The position numbers were made by a program, and so were the translations under genes. Of a stretch of 15,019 nucleotides of DNA, positions 13,168 to 15,019 are shown piece after piece (positions within the stretch are counted from its first letter, which is position 1; each line of letters opens with the position of its first letter). This DNA is from Pseudomonadota bacterium (GTDB lineage Bacteria; Myxococcota_A; Bradymonadia; UBA4248), in NCBI GenBank assembly GCA_009786045.1, contig WQTY01000008.1, positions 1 to 15,019 of the forward strand, written 5' to 3'. The notes under the pieces were generated by a model. That model was not told the DNA's origin, did not search any database, and worked only from the letters and a program-made list of their open reading frames with translations.

Positions 13168-13557
13168 TTATCCTTTGCAGCTGCCGCCTTTGCCCTTGCC
13201 ATCTTTTTTACCCCTGCCGCCTTTGCCCTTGCCATCTTTTTTACCCCTACCGCCTTTGCCCTTAAAGTCGAAATCTACGCCATCCTTTTTACAGCTCTTG
13301 CCCTTGAACTCGGCCGAAGCCTGGCAATCGTCGATGCATGCGGCTGCACCTTTGCACAGCATGTTGCATGCACTGGCTTTGGCAACCTTCATGGCATTTT
13401 TAGGGTGGTGTGAGGCTCCGTCCGCAGAAGCAGATGCGCCTTTGTACTCGATATTGATGGTACAGGCGAAAACACTGCCGTCGCCCAAATCGCTTGCAAA
13501 AGCCTGACCGGAAATGAAGAGTGCCATCATAGCAGCTGGCAGAATGAACTTTTTCAT
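13168..13557 (-). CDS. Secreted cysteine-rich protein with Lys/Gly repeat tail (cluster gene 2)
   Basis: A 129-residue protein with a signal peptide (MKKFILPAAM..., cleavage near AFA at 19-21). The core has C32 in CTINIEYKGASASA, then twin CX3C: C64-x3-C68-x5-C74-x3-C78, and C89 ten residues later. From 94 on the tail is almost only Lys, Gly, Asp and Arg: an 11-residue unit GRGKKDGKGKG twice, a preceding partial unit, then SCKG with a last cysteine (C127). Such a strongly basic tail could bind nucleic acid, lipopolysaccharide or other anionic surface polymers; this is inference. The leader and core match cluster gene 3, and the start of the core matches cluster gene 1. The ATG at 13557 has GGGAG 9 nt upstream. 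No known family recognised. Confidence 0.8.
   Translation of the reverse strand: MKKFILPAAMMALFISGQAFASDLGDGSVFACTINIEYKGASASADGASHHPKNAMKVAKASACNMLCKGAAACIDDCQASAEFKGKSCKKDGVDFDFKGKGGRGKKDGKGKGGRGKKDGKGKGGSCKG
13181..13264 (-). repeat. 33-nt perfect tandem repeat inside cluster gene 2
   Basis: Two identical 33-nt units (13181-13213 and 13214-13246) and an 18-nt partial third unit with one substitution (13247-13264). They encode the Lys/Gly tail. Exact identity, including silent positions, points to recent expansion by slippage or recombination. Confidence 0.92.
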
Positions 13558-13589
13558 CGTTTTAACTCCCTGATAGAATTAATGAGGTG

Positions 13590-13608
13590 AAAAATGCCGC
13601 CAAGCAGC
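13590..13608 (-). promoter_or_regulatory. Shared upstream motif, gene 2 copy
   Basis: GCTGCTTGGCGGCATTTTT on the minus strand, about 33 nt before the gene 2 start, matches the motif before gene 3 at all but three positions. The rest of the 406-nt gap between cluster genes 1 and 2 (13558-13963) holds a hairpin (13765-13788), the 12-nt palindrome CATGGCGCCATG near 13703-13714, and a repeat (13885-13955). Confidence 0.45.
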
Positions 13609-13764
13609 AATGCTGACTCAACGACTGAAATGCGCCCCACATGAGGCTTGCCATGGCATAAACATGCACTGCAAATGGCATGCCAAAAAATCAGACAAGA
13701 GCCCATGGCGCCATGACCGCCGAGCTCTTTGCCTGGGAGTGCCTCTTCATGTCACGGCACGCAC

Positions 13765-13788
13765 GCCCATCATAGCGAAATGATGGGC
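13765..13788. other. Perfect 8-bp hairpin
   Basis: GCCCATCA and TGATGGGC around the 8-nt loop TAGCGAAA, in the gap between cluster genes 1 and 2. There is no T-tract on either side. Function unknown; possibly an RNA processing or attenuation structure. Confidence 0.45.
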
Positions 13789-13884
13789 AACGCTATTGCT
13801 GCCTATGCGTAATTTCCTGTTTGCTGACGGGAGCCGGAGCACGGATTGGTGCACCTCATCATCCCTGCATGCAGGCGACGCGCG

Positions 13885-13955
13885 AACCCTCCGCCGAAGC
13901 CTCCCACATAGCGAGAGGCTCGCAAGATGGGATGGGGGAAAGCGAACTCCCCCAG
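13885..13955. repeat. Mosaic GC-rich hairpin repeat, short form, with degenerate palindrome copy 4
   Basis: ACCCTCCGCCGAAGCCTCCC, then GAGGCTCGCA, then GATGGGGGAAAGCGAACTCCCC. The order and sequence of these blocks follow the 4366-4488 element, with about 50 nt of its middle missing. The palindrome at the end (13931-13955) is an imperfect member of the TGTGGGGGAAC family. It ends 8 nt beyond the stop codon of cluster gene 1. Confidence 0.6.
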
Positions 13956-13963
13956 AAGCAGTT

Positions 13964-14356
13964 CTAGCACTCGTTGCAGCGATCGCTCTCGTCACACTTG
14001 AACTGCACACCCAGCATGTTGCAGCCTGAATCCTGAATAATGGCTTCGTTAACGCATTTCTGAATGAGTGGGAGCTTTGCCGGCATATAGGCGCCAGGCA
14101 TATCCCTGAGTGTTTGCTGCCAGGTATCCAAAACCAGGATCTTTGATGGCTTATGGGGAATAAGGATGCCACAGGCATCTTTGACGGCGGCTTCATAAGC
14201 TTTTTTGGGACACTCCGCAGAAGCCTTGGCGCTCACCATTGCACCCGAATACTTGATGGTGACAGCACAAACCGCGTCCCCATCACCCTCATTGGCGAGA
14301 GCCTGACTGCATACGAATAAGCCCAAAACCGAGGCTAACAGGATAATCTTTTTCAT
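13964..14356 (-). CDS. Secreted cysteine-rich protein, divergent member (cluster gene 1)
   Basis: A 130-residue exported protein. Signal peptide MKKIILLASVLGLFVCSQALA. The mature start EGDGDAVCAVTIKYSGAMVS matches gene 2 (LGDGSVFACTINIEYKGASAS) closely enough to call them related. C49 and C62 follow, then about 30 extra residues (68-98) absent from genes 2 and 3. C101, C112, C121, C127 and C130 are in a tail ending RCNEC. The twin CX3C of the relatives is degraded: C62-GIL-I and C101-VNE-A. An AGGAG lies about 8 nt before the ATG at 14356, and a promoter-like pair is just upstream. It is the first gene of the cluster in the direction of transcription. Its frame extends back to 14650 over the next gene without support. 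No known family recognised. Confidence 0.78.
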   Translation of the reverse strand: MKKIILLASVLGLFVCSQALANEGDGDAVCAVTIKYSGAMVSAKASAECPKKAYEAAVKDACGILIPHKPSKILVLDTWQQTLRDMPGAYMPAKLPLIQKCVNEAIIQDSGCNMLGVQFKCDESDRCNEC

Positions 14357-14377
14357 GGTGCGAACTCCTTTGTTTGC

Positions 14378-14407
14378 ATAATCAACACTGCCATGAGGCA
14401 TGGTCAA
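14378..14407 (-). promoter_or_regulatory. Candidate promoter of the small-protein cluster
   Basis: On the minus strand TTGACC (-35, 5 of 6 to the sigma-70 consensus), an 18-nt spacer and GATTAT (-10, 4 of 6), about 22 nt before the ATG of cluster gene 1. The spacer and -35 overlap a palindrome, CCATG-AGG-CATGG (14391-14403), which is placed where a repressor would block it. Based on consensus only. Confidence 0.45.
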
Positions 14408-14564
14408 ACTGCCATAGCTTACACATTTCCAGGCAAAAATGAAAGACGGCAAAAAAATTTTCATCTGGGAGGACGGGAGACAGCGCACATTGGCCAAGCG
14501 CAACTTGCCCTCTGCAGCACAAGCCCCAGCGGCCGTTTCTGGTTTAACCTGAAAATTTCGCCCT

Positions 14565-15019
14565 TTAATCCACGAGGATCGGAACATCAATGGCGTTTGA
14601 ATCGATTCGCGGATAGGGGCACATACGTGCATAAAACCCGGCGCTGGCACCGTTTACAGTAAACACGCCTATGCACAGGTGATACGCCTGCCCATCTTCG
14701 GACGTCAGGGGGAGGCTTTTAAACTTTTTCTGAACCACCCAGTCCCTGGATCGCTTTCGCACGGCTTTTTGTATCCTGGTATATTCCTTTTCTGTGATGG
14801 CCTCTCTGATGGAAATGTTTTCGCCGACCCTTCCAAAAACCGGTTTATATATCCAATCTTCGTCGATCTGTGTCATCGCCTTTGGATCTCTCGTATCCGG
14901 GAGAAGCTGTTTCCATGAGGGAATATCAACGCCCAGTTCGTCCCATACCAGAGGCAGCCGCTTGGACTGTGCAAAGATTGCCACGGGATGATTGCAGGAA
15001 ATCGTATTGGCATCAAAAT
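14565..15019 (-). CDS. Glutathionylspermidine synthase-family ATP-grasp protein, C-terminal part (cut by window edge)
   Basis: The last 150 residues of a frame entering from beyond base 15019. They follow the C-terminal ATP-grasp part of the GSP_synth family: RLPLVWDELG, then DWIYKPVFGRVGENIS (54-69 of the visible part) with the ATP-binding Lys and Gly-rich turn, VVQKKFKSLPL (94-104), and HLCIGVFTVNGASAGFYAR (113-131). Family members ligate amines to a carboxylate at the expense of ATP; many outside the enterobacteria are not true glutathionylspermidine synthases and act on unknown peptides or polyamines. A GTG at 14984 lies inside the conserved domain and is not the start. The 208-nt gap to cluster gene 1 makes co-transcription possible but not evident. 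Confidence 0.88.
   Translation of the reverse strand, partial: FDANTISCNHPVAIFAQSKRLPLVWDELGVDIPSWKQLLPDTRDPKAMTQIDEDWIYKPVFGRVGENISIREAITEKEYTRIQKAVRKRSRDWVVQKKFKSLPLTSEDGQAYHLCIGVFTVNGASAGFYARMCPYPRIDSNAIDVPILVD

Noticed and set aside
13747..14196. 149-residue minus-strand reading frame overlapping cluster gene 1
   Set aside because: It covers a repeat and overlaps gene 1 in another frame; gene 1 has the signal peptide, ribosome binding site and paralogues.

Overview
This 15 kb window (GC roughly 50%) looks chromosomal and comes from an anaerobic bacterium. Three things point, with moderate to low confidence, to a Myxococcota or other deltaproteobacterial-type lineage: a lipoprotein made of tandem cysteine-rich CGAS/Stig1-like repeats, several other predicted exported or lipoproteins of unknown function, and many intergenic hairpin repeats. 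There is no rRNA, tRNA, CRISPR array, prophage or intact insertion sequence. Both edges cut through a gene.

Left part (1-8611, all genes on the minus strand). A partial membrane-bound pyrophosphatase (hppA, 1-685) is followed by a two-[4Fe-4S]-ferredoxin/nitroreductase fusion (1029-1946), a secreted two-domain PsbP/DUF1795-like protein whose second domain stops early (2031-2849), and a DUF362 lipoprotein (3088-4179). Next comes a compact four-gene operon, read from 8611 down to 4499: a NapH-like membrane Fe-S protein fused to a NapG-like six-cluster ferredoxin, a Tat-motif aldo/keto reductase with two C-terminal [4Fe-4S] clusters, a DUF1893 protein, and an ECF-transporter S-component-like membrane protein. 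With the DUF362 and nitroreductase genes this reads as an uncharacterised anaerobic redox locus, in which an iron-sulfur wire across the membrane may feed a reductase coupled to uptake of a small molecule. That function is inference.

Middle part (8612-11890, plus strand). A 455-base intergenic stretch holds a possible coding fossil. It is followed by a secreted ARPP-1/DUF6569-like protein (9068-10174) and the cysteine-repeat lipoprotein (10568-11890).

Right part (12034-14356, minus strand). Five small genes form a cluster I cannot assign to any family. Three encode secreted cysteine-rich proteins (110, 129 and 130 aa) with related leaders and a common C-x-[IV]-x-I-x-Y start; two of them carry twin CX3C motifs. 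Two others (81 and 132 aa) share an RDN...VYKVA...SGV core. In one the core sits behind a secretion leader of the cysteine-rich family, in the other before a C-terminal transmembrane helix. This is the most likely undescribed system in the window. A partial glutathionylspermidine-synthase-family ATP-grasp gene ends the window (14565-15019).

Intergenic DNA carries several repeat families: a two-hairpin REP/BIME-like element in three copies whose stems differ by compensatory changes, a 24-nt palindrome in four copies, and GC-rich mosaic hairpin elements.
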